Part shown: positions 19,920 to 28,684 of the stretch, in pieces | Numbering within the stretch: position 1 is the first letter of the stretch | How the letters are laid out: each line of letters starts with the position of its first letter | Source of the DNA: an uncultured Pseudomonadota bacterium | Lineage (GTDB): Bacteria > Pseudomonadota > Gammaproteobacteria > Steroidobacterales > Woeseiaceae | Assembly: GCA_913055625.1 (NCBI GenBank) | Contig: CAJXJW010000007.1 | Coordinates: forward strand, 107,643 to 171,642 | DNA: 64,000 nucleotides | Direction of reading: 5' to 3' | The notes under the pieces: generated by a model | Seen by the model: only the letters and a program-made list of their open reading frames with translations | Database searches by the model: none | What the model was told of the DNA's origin: nothing | Position numbers and translations under genes: made by a program

Positions 19920-20339
19920 ATGTCACTGAAGGGCAGCAAGACCGAACAGAATCTGAAAGACGCCTTCGCGGGCGAATCGCAGGCGAACCGCCGCTACCTT
20001 TACTTCGCAGCGAAGGCCGACGTCGAGGGCTACAACGACGTTGCCGCGGTATTCCGGTCGACCGCAGAAGGCGAGACGGGTCACGCGCACGGTCACCTCG
20101 AGTACCTGGAAGAAGTCGGTGACCCGGCCACGGGCCTGCCGATCGGCGCGACGAGCGACAACCTCGCTGCGGCCATCGCCGGCGAAACACACGAGTACAC
20201 CGACATGTACCCGGGCATGGCAAAGACGGCGCGCGACGAGGACTTCGACGAAATCGCCGACTGGTTCGAGACGCTGGCCAAGGCGGAGCGTTCGCACGCC
20301 AACCGCTTCCAGAAAGCGCTCGACACGCTCGACGGCTGA
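19920..20339 (+). CDS. rubrerythrin family di-iron protein (no rubredoxin domain)
   Basis: Ferritin-like di-iron protein that reduces hydrogen peroxide in the cytosol. The 139 residues form a single four-helix domain with the ligand pattern [14 protein letters not shown] (Glu near 18), [11 protein letters not shown] (about 52), [13 protein letters not shown] and [11 protein letters not shown]. The C-terminal rubredoxin domain of classical rubrerythrin is missing, so electrons must come from a partner. The next gene encodes a protein with two [4Fe-4S] sites and is the natural candidate, by inference. First gene of a three-gene operon with its own promoter and operator. Confidence 0.95.
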   Translation: MSLKGSKTEQNLKDAFAGESQANRRYLYFAAKADVEGYNDVAAVFRSTAEGETGHAHGHLEYLEEVGDPATGLPIGATSDNLAAAIAGETHEYTDMYPGMAKTARDEDFDEIADWFETLAKAERSHANRFQKALDTLDG

Positions 20340-20346
20340 GCCGTGC

Positions 20347-20367
20347 GGCCGGGCAGCCAGCCCGGCC
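20347..20367 (+). promoter_or_regulatory. intercistronic hairpin between rubrerythrin and Fe-S protein genes
   Basis: GGCCGGGC and GCCCGGCC form a perfect 8-bp GC stem with the 5-base loop AGCCA, beginning 7 bases after the rubrerythrin stop. No T run follows, so it is not a classic terminator. It may protect the upstream message or lower expression of the next gene. It would sequester the region right after GTG 20343, which argues for the later ATG as start. Confidence 0.55.
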
Positions 20368-20378
20368 ACACGACGGCG

Positions 20379-21722
20379 ATGGCAATGTCGGGAGACAAGC
20401 GCGAGGGCAGCCTCGAGGCGCCGGTACGGCATCCCATCGAATGGCGCGACCCGTCGTATTACGACGAGTCCGCGCTGTTCGATGAGCTCGAGCGGGTGTT
20501 CGATATCTGTCACGGTTGCCGCCGTTGCTTCAACCTGTGCAACGCATTCCCGACGCTGTTCGACGCCGTCGACGACTCTGACACGATGGAGCTGGACGGC
20601 GTCCCGCGCGAGGTCTACTGGGACGTCGTCGACCATTGTTACCTCTGCGACATGTGCTACATGTCGAAATGCCCGTACGTCCCGCCGCACGAGTGGAACG
20701 TCGATTTCCCGCACTTGATGCTGCGTGCGAAGGCTGCTCGCTTCCGGAAAGAGGGCGCCTCGTTCCGTGACCGCGTGCTGAGTTCGACCGACTCCGTGGG
20801 AAAGTTCGCCGGCATTCCGGTCGTCGCCGAGGCGGTCAACGCAGTAAACCGTTCGGGCGGCGCGCGCAAGCTGATGGAGAAAACCCTGGGCGTGCACCAC
20901 GGTGCCCCGTTGCCCGAGTTTCACTCGAAGCCCGCCCGCAAGCGGCTTGCCGCGCACCGCGAGACGACCGGCGAAGCCGCGGATCCCGGCGAGACGACGC
21001 GCGGCAAGGTCGTCCTGTACGCCACCTGCTACGGGAATCGGCACCGGCCCGCGATCGACGAAGACCTCGCCGTGGTGTACGAGTACAACGGCATCCCGGT
21101 GGCGCTGGCCGAGAAGGAGGCCTGCTGCGGCATGCCGAAGCTCGAGCTAGGGGACCTCGAGGCCGTGGAACGGGCAAAGGACGTCAACATCCCGGTGCTG
21201 GCCGCCTGGGTCGACCGTGGCTGGGACATCGTGACGCCGATTCCGTCCTGCACGCTGATGTTCAAGCAGGAACTGCCGCTCATGTTCCCGGACGACCCGG
21301 ACGTGCTGAAAGTGCGCGACGCGATGTTCGACCCGTTCGAGTACCTGATGCTGCGGCACCGTGACGGCAAGCTGCGAACGGACTTCAAGACGTCCCTCGG
21401 CAAGGTGTCCTACCAGGTTGCCTGTCACCTGCGCGTGCAGAACATCGGCCTGAAAACGCGTGACGTTCTGCAACTGGTGCCGGACACGACTGTCGAGGCC
21501 ATCGAGCGTTGCTCCGGCCACGATGGCACCTATGCCGTCAAGAAGGAGTTCCACGACGTGTCGAAGAAGATCGCGCGCCCTGTGGTCAGGAAGGTCGCGA
21601 AGAGCGAGTCCGGACACTTCATCAGCGACTGCCCCATGGCCGCGGCGCAGATCGCCCAGGACCTCGACGATCACGACGCCGGTCACCCGATGAGCCTGTT
21701 GCGACAGGCCTACGGAATCTGA
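20379..21722 (+). CDS. Fe-S oxidoreductase with 4Fe-4S and CCG (heterodisulfide-reductase-like) domains
   Basis: A 447-residue cytosolic protein related to GlpC/HdrB-type subunits. Two [4Fe-4S] motifs lie near the N-terminus: [11 protein letters not shown] (about residue 44) and [13 protein letters not shown] (about 87). Two cysteine-rich CCG-type regions follow: [11 protein letters not shown] with ACCGMPKLE, and [10 protein letters not shown], then ACHLRVQ with CSGHDG and SDCPMAAAQ. Such proteins pass electrons through Fe-S clusters. Located between rubrerythrin and DUF3501 genes, it probably serves as electron donor for peroxide reduction. Start choice is uncertain: GTG 20343, ATG 20379 and ATG 20385 share the frame. 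Confidence 0.9.
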   Translation: MAMSGDKREGSLEAPVRHPIEWRDPSYYDESALFDELERVFDICHGCRRCFNLCNAFPTLFDAVDDSDTMELDGVPREVYWDVVDHCYLCDMCYMSKCPYVPPHEWNVDFPHLMLRAKAARFRKEGASFRDRVLSSTDSVGKFAGIPVVAEAVNAVNRSGGARKLMEKTLGVHHGAPLPEFHSKPARKRLAAHRETTGEAADPGETTRGKVVLYATCYGNRHRPAIDEDLAVVYEYNGIPVALAEKEACCGMPKLELGDLEAVERAKDVNIPVLAAWVDRGWDIVTPIPSCTLMFKQELPLMFPDDPDVLKVRDAMFDPFEYLMLRHRDGKLRTDFKTSLGKVSYQVACHLRVQNIGLKTRDVLQLVPDTTVEAIERCSGHDGTYAVKKEFHDVSKKIARPVVRKVAKSESGHFISDCPMAAAQIAQDLDDHDAGHPMSLLRQAYGI

Positions 21723-21723
21723 G

Positions 21724-22308
21724 ATGGACAAGCTCACCCGCGAAGACCTCATGAGCCTCGAGCAGTACGCCGAGGCGCGCCCCGCGTTCAAGGCGCGGGT
21801 CATCGAGCACAAGCGCAACCGGCGCATACCGCTCGGCACGAACGCGTCGCTGTATTTCGAAGACCGGCTGACGATGCAGTACCAGGTCCAGGAGATGCTG
21901 CGCATCGAGCGGATCTTCGAGGCTGCCGGCATCTGCGAGGAACTGGACGCCTACAACCCGTTGATCCCCGACGGCACGAACTGGAAGGCGACGTTCATGG
22001 TCGAGTTTCCCGACAGCAACGAGCGGCGAGCGATGCTCGCGCAACTCGTCGGCGTCGAGGACACGGTGTACGTGCGGGTCGACGGGTTCGAGCGTGTCAT
22101 AGCGATTGCGGACGAGGACCTCGAGCGATCGGACGACGACAAGACCTCGGCGGTGCACTTCCTGCGCTTCGAACTCGAACCGGCGATGGTCGATGCGTTG
22201 AAATCCGGCGCGGCGCTGCACGCCGGCATCGACCATCCGAACCTCGTGGTCGACATCGGCCCGGTCCCCGATGACGTACGGGCGTCGCTCGTCGCCGACC
22301 TCGACTGA
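21724..22308 (+). CDS. DUF3501 family protein
   Basis: A 194-residue soluble protein of the DUF3501 family, with no assigned reaction. It begins MDKLTREDLMSLEQY and has the conserved RNRRIPLG and FEDRLTMQYQVQEMLRIE segments. There are few cysteines and no membrane segment. Its ATG is one base after the stop of the Fe-S gene, so the two are translated together. From memory, DUF3501 genes often accompany rubrerythrin and CCG-domain genes in proteobacteria, which suggests an accessory role in that oxidative-stress module. Confidence 0.9.
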   Translation: MDKLTREDLMSLEQYAEARPAFKARVIEHKRNRRIPLGTNASLYFEDRLTMQYQVQEMLRIERIFEAAGICEELDAYNPLIPDGTNWKATFMVEFPDSNERRAMLAQLVGVEDTVYVRVDGFERVIAIADEDLERSDDDKTSAVHFLRFELEPAMVDALKSGAALHAGIDHPNLVVDIGPVPDDVRASLVADLD

Positions 22309-22354
22309 TCCGCGCCGCCCGGCCCGGGCTGGTGCAGGGCGATTCCATTCAAGC

Positions 22355-22360
22355 TAGAAT
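22355..22360 (+). promoter_or_regulatory. candidate -10 element for parE-parC
   Basis: TAGAAT lies 30 bases before the parE ATG. A -35 partner is weak (GTGCAG at 22332-22337, 17 bases upstream). It is the best promoter-like hexamer in the 81-base gap after DUF3501. Confidence 0.4.
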
Positions 22361-22389
22361 CCGCCCGTGCTTTCGCTTGAGCATGTTCA

Positions 22390-24276
22390 ATGACTAAACG
22401 CTACGACGCCGCGGACATCGAGGTCCTCAGCGGGCTGGAGCCTGTGCGGCGCCGGCCGGGCATGTACACGGATACGTCCCGGCCGAATCACCTCGCGCAC
22501 GAAGTCGTCGACAACAGTGTCGACGAGGCGCTCGCGGGCCACTGCAAGAAGATCGAGGTGACGATTTGCGCCGACGGCTCCCTCGAGGTGGCTGACGACG
22601 GACGCGGCATGCCGGTCGACATCCACCCGAAGGAGAAAATCCCGGGCGTGGAGCTGATCCTCACGCGCCTGCACGCAGGCGGCAAATTCTCGAACAAGAA
22701 TTACCAGTACTCCGGCGGCCTGCACGGCGTCGGCGTGTCGGTCGTGAACGCGCTGTCGAAGAACCTCGAAGTGTGGATCCGGCGCGGCGGCAAGGAATAC
22801 AACATGAGCTTCGCCGGCGGCGCGAAACGCGGCAAGCTCGAAGTCGTCGGCACGGTCGGCAAGGCCAATACCGGAACGACCATTCGCTTCTGGCCGGACC
22901 CGAAGTACTTCGATTCGTCGAAGTTCTCGGTGTCGCGCCTGAAGCACGCGTTGCGGGCGAAGGCGGTGCTGTGCCCGGGCCTGACGGTGAAGCTCACGAT
23001 CGAGAAGCCGGCCGAGAAGTTCGAATGGTGTTATTCCGGCGGCCTGGAGGAATACCTGCTCGAGGCCATGGGCGGCGGCGAGATACTGCCCGCCGAGCCG
23101 TTCTCGGGCGCCATGGACGGCAACAGCGAGGCCGTCGACTGGGCTTTCGCCTGGCAGGCCGACGGCAGCCAGTCGGTCACCGAGAGCTACGTGAACCTGA
23201 TCCCGACCGCGCAGGGCGGCACGCACGTAAACGGCCTGCGCACCGGGCTGACGAACGCGCTGCGGGAGTTCTGCGACTTTCGCAACCTGCTGCCACGCGG
23301 CGTCGCGATCGCGCCCGAGGACGTGTGGGACGGGCTGAACTTCGTGCTCAGCACGAAGCTCGAGGACCCGCAGTTCTCGGGCCAGACCAAGGAGCGGCTG
23401 TCGTCGCGCGAGTCGGCGGCGTTCGTTGCCGGCGTCATCAAGGACAACTTCTCGATCTGGCTGAACCAGCACCCGGAGAGCGGCGACGCCATCGCGCAAA
23501 CCGTAATCGCGAAGGCGCAGCGGCGACTGAAGGCGGCGAAGCAGGTCGTGCGCAAGAAGATCGTCAGCGGTCCGGCACTGCCGGGCAAGCTCGCGGATTG
23601 CACGTCTCAGGAGCCGGAGCTCTGCGAGCTGTTCCTCGTCGAGGGTGATTCGGCAGGCGGCTCCGCGAAGCAGGCACGCGACCGGACGACGCAGGCGATC
23701 ATGCCGCTGCGCGGCAAGATCCTGAACACCTGGGAGGTCGATTCGAGCGAGATCCTGGCGTCCCAGGAAGTGCACGACATCAGCGTCGCGCTCGGCGTCG
23801 ACCCGGGGTCGTCGGACCTCTCCGGCCTGCGGTATCACAAGGTCTGCATCCTGGCCGACGCGGATTCCGACGGGCTGCACATTGCGACGCTCCTGTGCGC
23901 GCTGTTCCTGCGCCACTACCGCGAACTCGTACTCGCGGGCCACGTGTACGTTGCGATGCCGCCGTTGTACCGGGTGGACGTGGGCAAGGAGGTTTACTAC
24001 GCGCTGGACGAAGGCGAGCGCAAGGGCATCCTCGACCGCATCGAAGCAGAGAAGAAGAAGGGCAAGGTCTCGGTAACGCGCTTCAAGGGCCTCGGCGAGA
24101 TGAACCCGGCGCAGTTGCGCGAGACGACGATGAACCGCGACACGCGGCGGCTGGTGCAACTGACTGTCACCGGCCGCGACAACGCGGACCAGACCATGGA
24201 CATGCTGCTGTCGAAGAAGCGGGCCAAAGACCGCCGCGAGTGGCTCGAGGCGAAGGGCGACCTCGCCGAGGTGTAA
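22390..24276 (+). CDS. parE: DNA topoisomerase IV subunit B
   Basis: ATPase subunit of topoisomerase IV, which unlinks daughter chromosomes. The 628-residue length matches ParE and is shorter than GyrB of many proteobacteria. Motifs in order: GHKL ATP site VVDNSVDEALAG (about 38-49), GGLHGVGVSVVNALS, the transducer domain, and TOPRIM with VEGDSAGGSAKQARDR (about 417) and ADADSDGLHI. The C-terminal KGLGEMNPAQLRETTM is typical. parC follows after 6 bases, which supports ParE over GyrB. Confidence 0.97.
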   Translation: MTKRYDAADIEVLSGLEPVRRRPGMYTDTSRPNHLAHEVVDNSVDEALAGHCKKIEVTICADGSLEVADDGRGMPVDIHPKEKIPGVELILTRLHAGGKFSNKNYQYSGGLHGVGVSVVNALSKNLEVWIRRGGKEYNMSFAGGAKRGKLEVVGTVGKANTGTTIRFWPDPKYFDSSKFSVSRLKHALRAKAVLCPGLTVKLTIEKPAEKFEWCYSGGLEEYLLEAMGGGEILPAEPFSGAMDGNSEAVDWAFAWQADGSQSVTESYVNLIPTAQGGTHVNGLRTGLTNALREFCDFRNLLPRGVAIAPEDVWDGLNFVLSTKLEDPQFSGQTKERLSSRESAAFVAGVIKDNFSIWLNQHPESGDAIAQTVIAKAQRRLKAAKQVVRKKIVSGPALPGKLADCTSQEPELCELFLVEGDSAGGSAKQARDRTTQAIMPLRGKILNTWEVDSSEILASQEVHDISVALGVDPGSSDLSGLRYHKVCILADADSDGLHIATLLCALFLRHYRELVLAGHVYVAMPPLYRVDVGKEVYYALDEGERKGILDRIEAEKKKGKVSVTRFKGLGEMNPAQLRETTMNRDTRRLVQLTVTGRDNADQTMDMLLSKKRAKDRREWLEAKGDLAEV

Positions 24277-24282
24277 CGCAAC

Positions 24283-26547
24283 ATGCAGAACTCTCTCAAC
24301 CTCGAAGGCGTCGAGCAGCAGTCCCTCAGGGACTACACCGAGAAGGCGTACCTCGACTACTCGATGTACGTGATCCTCGATCGCGCATTGCCGTCGATCG
24401 GGGACGGCCTGAAGCCCGTGCAGCGGCGCATCATCTACTCGATGAGCGAGCTCGGCCTGTCGGCCGGCTCCAAGCCGAAGAAATCCGCGCGCACGGTCGG
24501 CGACGTCATCGGCAAGTTCCACCCGCACGGCGACTCGGCCTGCTACGAAGCCATGGTGCTGATGGCGCAGGGCTTCTCGTTTCGCTATCCCACGATCGAT
24601 GGCCAGGGAAACTGGGGCTCGACCGACGACCCGAAGTCCTTCGCCGCGATGCGCTACACCGAGTCGCGCCTCACGCCGTACGCGAAGAGCCTGCTCAGCG
24701 AGCTGGGGCAGGGCACGGTGGACTGGATCCCGAACTTCGACGGCACGCTGAGCGAGCCCGTCGTGCTGCCGGCGCGGCTGCCGAACCTGCTGCTGAACGG
24801 CACGACCGGTATCGCGGTCGGCATGTCCACCGACCTGCCGCCGCACAACCTGCGGGAGGTCGTCAGCGCGCTCGTGCACCTGATCGACGAGCCGAAGGCG
24901 AGCGTCGCGGACCTGATGAAGCACATCAAGGGCCCGGACTTCCCGACGGGCGGCGAGATCGTGTCGCCGCGCGCCGATATCCGCGAGATGTACAAGACCG
25001 GCAGCGGCACGCTGCGGCTGCGAGCGGCCTACAAGGTGGAGGGTAGCGACATCGTCATCACGTCGCTGCCGTACCAGATCTCGGGCAGCAAGGTGCTGGA
25101 GCAGATCGCGGCACAGATGCGCGCGAAGAAGCTGCCGCAGGTGGACGACCTGCGCGACGAGTCGGACCACGAGGAGCCGATCCGGCTGGTCATCGGCAAG
25201 AAGCGGGGCGTGGACGCCGGGCAGCTGATGTCGCACCTGTTCTCGACGACGTCGCTCGAGCGGACGTTCCGCGTCAACATGAACGTGATCGGCCTGAACG
25301 GCCGGCCGCGCATGTTCAATCTGCCGGAGCTTCTCACCGAGTGGCTGGCGTTCCGGAAGGACACCGTCAAGCGCCGGCTGCAGCATCGCCTGCAGATCGT
25401 CACCGACCGCCTGCACATCCTCGACGGCCTGCTGATCGCATACCTGAACATCGACGAGGTCATCGCGATCATCCGCAGCGAGGACGAGCCGAAACCGGTG
25501 CTGATGAAGAAGTTCCGGCTCTCGGACGTCCAGGCCGAGGCGATCCTGAATCTCCGCCTGCGGAACCTCGCGAAGCTCGAGGAGATGAAGATCCGCGGCG
25601 AACAGGCGGAGCTGGAGGAGGAACGCGACACGCTGGAGAAGACGCTGAAGAGCACCGCCAGGCTGAAGACGCTGATCAAGAAGGAGCTGCTCGAGGACGC
25701 CGAAGCCTACGGCGACGACCGGCGCACGGCGATCGTCGAGCGGGAAGCCGCGCAGGCGATCGACGAGACACAGCTCGTCGCGAGCGAACCGGTCACCGTG
25801 GTGCTGTCGCAACGCGGCTACGCGCGCGCTGCCAAGGGCCACGACATCGACCCGGGCGCGCTGAGCTACAAGTCGGGCGACGGCTTCCTCGCGGCCGCGC
25901 GCGGGCGCAGCAACCAGCTCGCGATGTTCATCGACAGCACCGGCCGCGTATACAGCACGAATGCGCACACGCTGCCGTCGGCGCGCGGGCAGGGCGATCC
26001 GCTGTCGAGCCGCTTCAAGCCACCGGATGGCGCGGTGTTCTGCGGAACGATGATCGGTGACGAGTCGCAGCGCTACGTGCTGGCTAGCGACTCAGGCTAC
26101 GGCTTCATCGCGACGCTCAAAGAGCTGGTGACGCGTAACAAGTCGGGCAAGGCGATCCTGCGCGTCCCCGCGGGCGGGCGGCCCGTCGTCCCCGCGCCGG
26201 TGCCGCCGGGCGCCGAGTGCCTGATCGCCGCGGTCAGCTCCATTGGCCGCCTGCTGCTGTTCGAAATGGACGAGCTGCCCGAGCTCGCGAAGGGCAAGGG
26301 CAACAAGCTGATCAACGTCCCGTCGAAGAAGTACAAGGCGGGTGAGGAGACGCTGGTGGCAGTCGCGGTCGTGCCGGAGAACGGCGACCTGCTCGTGCAC
26401 AGTGGCAAGCGGACGATGACGGTCCGCTGGAACGACAACGACGACTACTACGGTGAGCGCGCACTGCGCGGACGGATGTTGCCGCAGGGCTGGCGCAAGG
26501 TGGAACGCCTCACCGGCGTGCCGCCGGACGTGCCGGAGGACGCGTAG
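24283..26547 (+). CDS. parC: DNA topoisomerase IV subunit A
   Basis: DNA-cleaving subunit of topoisomerase IV. The 754-residue protein has the winged-helix cleavage domain with the active tyrosine in [11 protein letters not shown] (about residue 125) and the quinolone-determining region with [15 protein letters not shown] (Ser near residue 86, the usual resistance position, unchanged). The tower and coiled coil follow, with a C-terminal beta-pinwheel that lacks a GyrA box. It forms an operon with parE. The end lies 4 bases from the convergent FimV-like gene. Confidence 0.97.
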   Translation: MQNSLNLEGVEQQSLRDYTEKAYLDYSMYVILDRALPSIGDGLKPVQRRIIYSMSELGLSAGSKPKKSARTVGDVIGKFHPHGDSACYEAMVLMAQGFSFRYPTIDGQGNWGSTDDPKSFAAMRYTESRLTPYAKSLLSELGQGTVDWIPNFDGTLSEPVVLPARLPNLLLNGTTGIAVGMSTDLPPHNLREVVSALVHLIDEPKASVADLMKHIKGPDFPTGGEIVSPRADIREMYKTGSGTLRLRAAYKVEGSDIVITSLPYQISGSKVLEQIAAQMRAKKLPQVDDLRDESDHEEPIRLVIGKKRGVDAGQLMSHLFSTTSLERTFRVNMNVIGLNGRPRMFNLPELLTEWLAFRKDTVKRRLQHRLQIVTDRLHILDGLLIAYLNIDEVIAIIRSEDEPKPVLMKKFRLSDVQAEAILNLRLRNLAKLEEMKIRGEQAELEEERDTLEKTLKSTARLKTLIKKELLEDAEAYGDDRRTAIVEREAAQAIDETQLVASEPVTVVLSQRGYARAAKGHDIDPGALSYKSGDGFLAAARGRSNQLAMFIDSTGRVYSTNAHTLPSARGQGDPLSSRFKPPDGAVFCGTMIGDESQRYVLASDSGYGFIATLKELVTRNKSGKAILRVPAGGRPVVPAPVPPGAECLIAAVSSIGRLLLFEMDELPELAKGKGNKLINVPSKKYKAGEETLVAVAVVPENGDLLVHSGKRTMTVRWNDNDDYYGERALRGRMLPQGWRKVERLTGVPPDVPEDA

Positions 26548-26551
26548 GCGA

Positions 26552-28534
26552 TCAGCCCAGTTTGTCGACCTTGCCCGGCCGAGTCGGCATTTCGGCCGTC
26601 TCGTCGTCCGATGCCGGCAGGCGGGCCGTCATTTCCTCGGAAATCGTCTGCTCGTCGTCGTCGTCGATCGACAATGTGTCGACCACGTCGGTGTCCTCGT
26701 CGTCCGGCTGGGCTGCGCGGCTTGCGGCGTCGATCCGTGTCACCGTCGCCAGTGGCGGGCGTGCCTGCTCGTGGACGTCGGTGATCTCGACGTCCTTCGT
26801 CGTGAGGCGTTCCGTCAGCTCGGCCGCGGCTTTCTCGATCTCGAGGTTCAGGGCCTGGGTGGCGCTGAGTTCGTCCTCGTAGTCCTGTTCGAGAATCTGG
26901 TAGTCGACTTCCTTGCTGATCGTGTAGGTGTCGGCAATCTGCGTCTCGTCGCCGCTGTCGATCGCCACGGCCCGCAGGTCGCGCTCCGTGGCTTCCACCA
27001 TGTCGGGGACCTTCGTCACGTCCATGATGACGGACATGTCGTAGTCGTCGTCGTCGGGCAGGACCTCGCTCTCGAGAATCGAGCTGGCCTCGATGCGAGG
27101 CGCCGGGATCATGTCCGTTTCGGGATTCCCGGCTGACGTGTCGGACTCCTCGGGGAACTCGAGGTCGAGCGCGGTGGCCGGCGTAAAACCGAAGTCCTCG
27201 ACGACGGTCATTTCGCCTTCACGCTCCAGCCCGGTGCCGACCACGAGGTCCGCGTCGAGCGTGAGGTTCTCGGACGTCGGTGCGTCGTCGTCGAGTTCGT
27301 AATCGTCGGCAACCAGGGCCTCGGTCTGTTGCGTATCCGTGATGCGGCGCATCGGGTGCGTCGCTTCGGGCGCTTCCGGCTCGAACGTCGGTGTGCTGCG
27401 ACCGCGCCGCCCGAAATACAGGATGCCGCCGAGGAGCAGGACGCCGCCGCCGATCAGCCACCACAGCGAGCTGCCGTTCGGCGCTGCGCGTTCCGTGGCG
27501 GGAACGACTGAAGCGACCGGGACGTTGGGCGATGCCGCGGTCTCCGCCGGCAGCGTCACGTCGAGAGTCTGTGTGGGGCTGGCCGCCGGTACCGCCTCGA
27601 CGACGTCGCCCGGCTGCAACCCGGCCGACATCTCGAGCGCCGCGTCGGCCTCGGTGACCGCTTCGGACGTATCGAAGGCTTCCGGTGCCTGGAGGCGGGA
27701 CGGCTGCGCCGCCGGTGTCGGGACCACTTCCGCAAACTCCGCGTCCGGGGCCGATGCCGTCACAGGCTCAGGTGCCGCGGCGGATTCGGCGACAAACGAG
27801 GCATTCGGGCCGAAGTCCGGAATGACGAGCCAGCTGCCGGCTTTCAGGCGATTCGGATCGTTGTTCAGGAACGCATCCGGGTTCGCCGCGTGGATCTGCG
27901 CGACAGCCGACCACAGTCCGACGCCGCGGTTTTCGATGCGCGATACGATCTCTGACAAGGTGTCGCCGGGCTGCACGCGGTAGCGAGTGCCATCAATCGG
28001 CTCGGCCGGAGCGGCAGCACGCGCCGCCGGGCTTGCCGCGTCCGGTGCCGGCGCGGCGCGACGTGCCTGCGTCGTGGCCGCCGATGCGGCGACCGGTGCC
28101 GACGGAGCGACAGCCGGTGACACGATGGCCGGCGTTGCGGTCGCCGGTGCCATCGGGACGCCGGGGTCTACGAACAGCGTGTAATCGCGCGTGAGGCGCG
28201 CCGAATAGGGGCAATTGACGCTGAGGCTCAGCGACAGCAGAGGTTCCGTCACGGCTGCGTTGCCGGTGATGGTGATCAGGCCCTGCGTGACGGACACCCG
28301 GGCGTCTCCGACCGAGGGTACGCCGTCGAAGCTCCGCCCCTGGCGCAGCGTGACGCAGTAACCCGAGAGTTGTTCGTTCGGCGCCAGCGCGTACGCGATG
28401 CTGGCACGCAGCGGCTGTCCGAGCGTCGACTGGACGCGCAGCTCGCCGAGTTCCAGCGCGTTGGCCGGAGTCGCCGCAATTCCCGCGCCGGTCGCGAGAA
28501 GCACGGGAAGAAGGGTTCGTTTCGAATCAGTCAC
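26552..28534 (-). CDS. FimV-like LysM inner-membrane protein
   Basis: A 660-residue envelope protein with the layout of FimV/TspA proteins that organise the cell pole and type IV pili. A signal peptide (LLPVLLATGAGIAATPANA) leads into a LELGELRVQSTLGQPLRA domain, the FimV N-terminal signature. A Pro/Ala-rich linker, a LysM domain (about 183-235, YRVQPGDTLSEI), a transmembrane helix (about 353-374) and a very acidic cytoplasmic tail follow. No TPR-like C-terminal motif was recognised, unlike the other FimV gene at 38.3 kb. GTG 28534 is the likely start; ATG 28588 is in frame but precedes the signal peptide. The FimX-like gene is directly upstream on the same strand. Confidence 0.85.
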   Translation of the reverse strand: MTDSKRTLLPVLLATGAGIAATPANALELGELRVQSTLGQPLRASIAYALAPNEQLSGYCVTLRQGRSFDGVPSVGDARVSVTQGLITITGNAAVTEPLLSLSLSVNCPYSARLTRDYTLFVDPGVPMAPATATPAIVSPAVAPSAPVAASAATTQARRAAPAPDAASPAARAAAPAEPIDGTRYRVQPGDTLSEIVSRIENRGVGLWSAVAQIHAANPDAFLNNDPNRLKAGSWLVIPDFGPNASFVAESAAAPEPVTASAPDAEFAEVVPTPAAQPSRLQAPEAFDTSEAVTEADAALEMSAGLQPGDVVEAVPAASPTQTLDVTLPAETAASPNVPVASVVPATERAAPNGSSLWWLIGGGVLLLGGILYFGRRGRSTPTFEPEAPEATHPMRRITDTQQTEALVADDYELDDDAPTSENLTLDADLVVGTGLEREGEMTVVEDFGFTPATALDLEFPEESDTSAGNPETDMIPAPRIEASSILESEVLPDDDDYDMSVIMDVTKVPDMVEATERDLRAVAIDSGDETQIADTYTISKEVDYQILEQDYEDELSATQALNLEIEKAAAELTERLTTKDVEITDVHEQARPPLATVTRIDAASRAAQPDDEDTDVVDTLSIDDDDEQTISEEMTARLPASDDETAEMPTRPGKVDKLG

Positions 28535-28684
28535 TGGCGAGGCCCCTGTCGTGTACGGAGAATATACGCCGGCACGCGTTTCGTGCACCGCGACGCTATT
28601 CTATGTTTTGCGAATCCGCGAGCGTGAGTGTGCATGTCGCCGAACATAGTGTGAACGCCATCACACTTTGATTTGGCCGCCGTA

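Noticed and set aside
20343..20378. GTG 20343 as start of the Fe-S protein
   Set aside because: It would place the strong hairpin inside the first codons, and the added residues lack homology; kept as an alternative.
22387..25968. Very long open frame (1193 codons) on the minus strand opposite parE and parC
   Set aside because: It mirrors conserved topoisomerase genes; its translation is rich in Arg, Val and Asp without domains. Long antisense frames are expected at this GC content.
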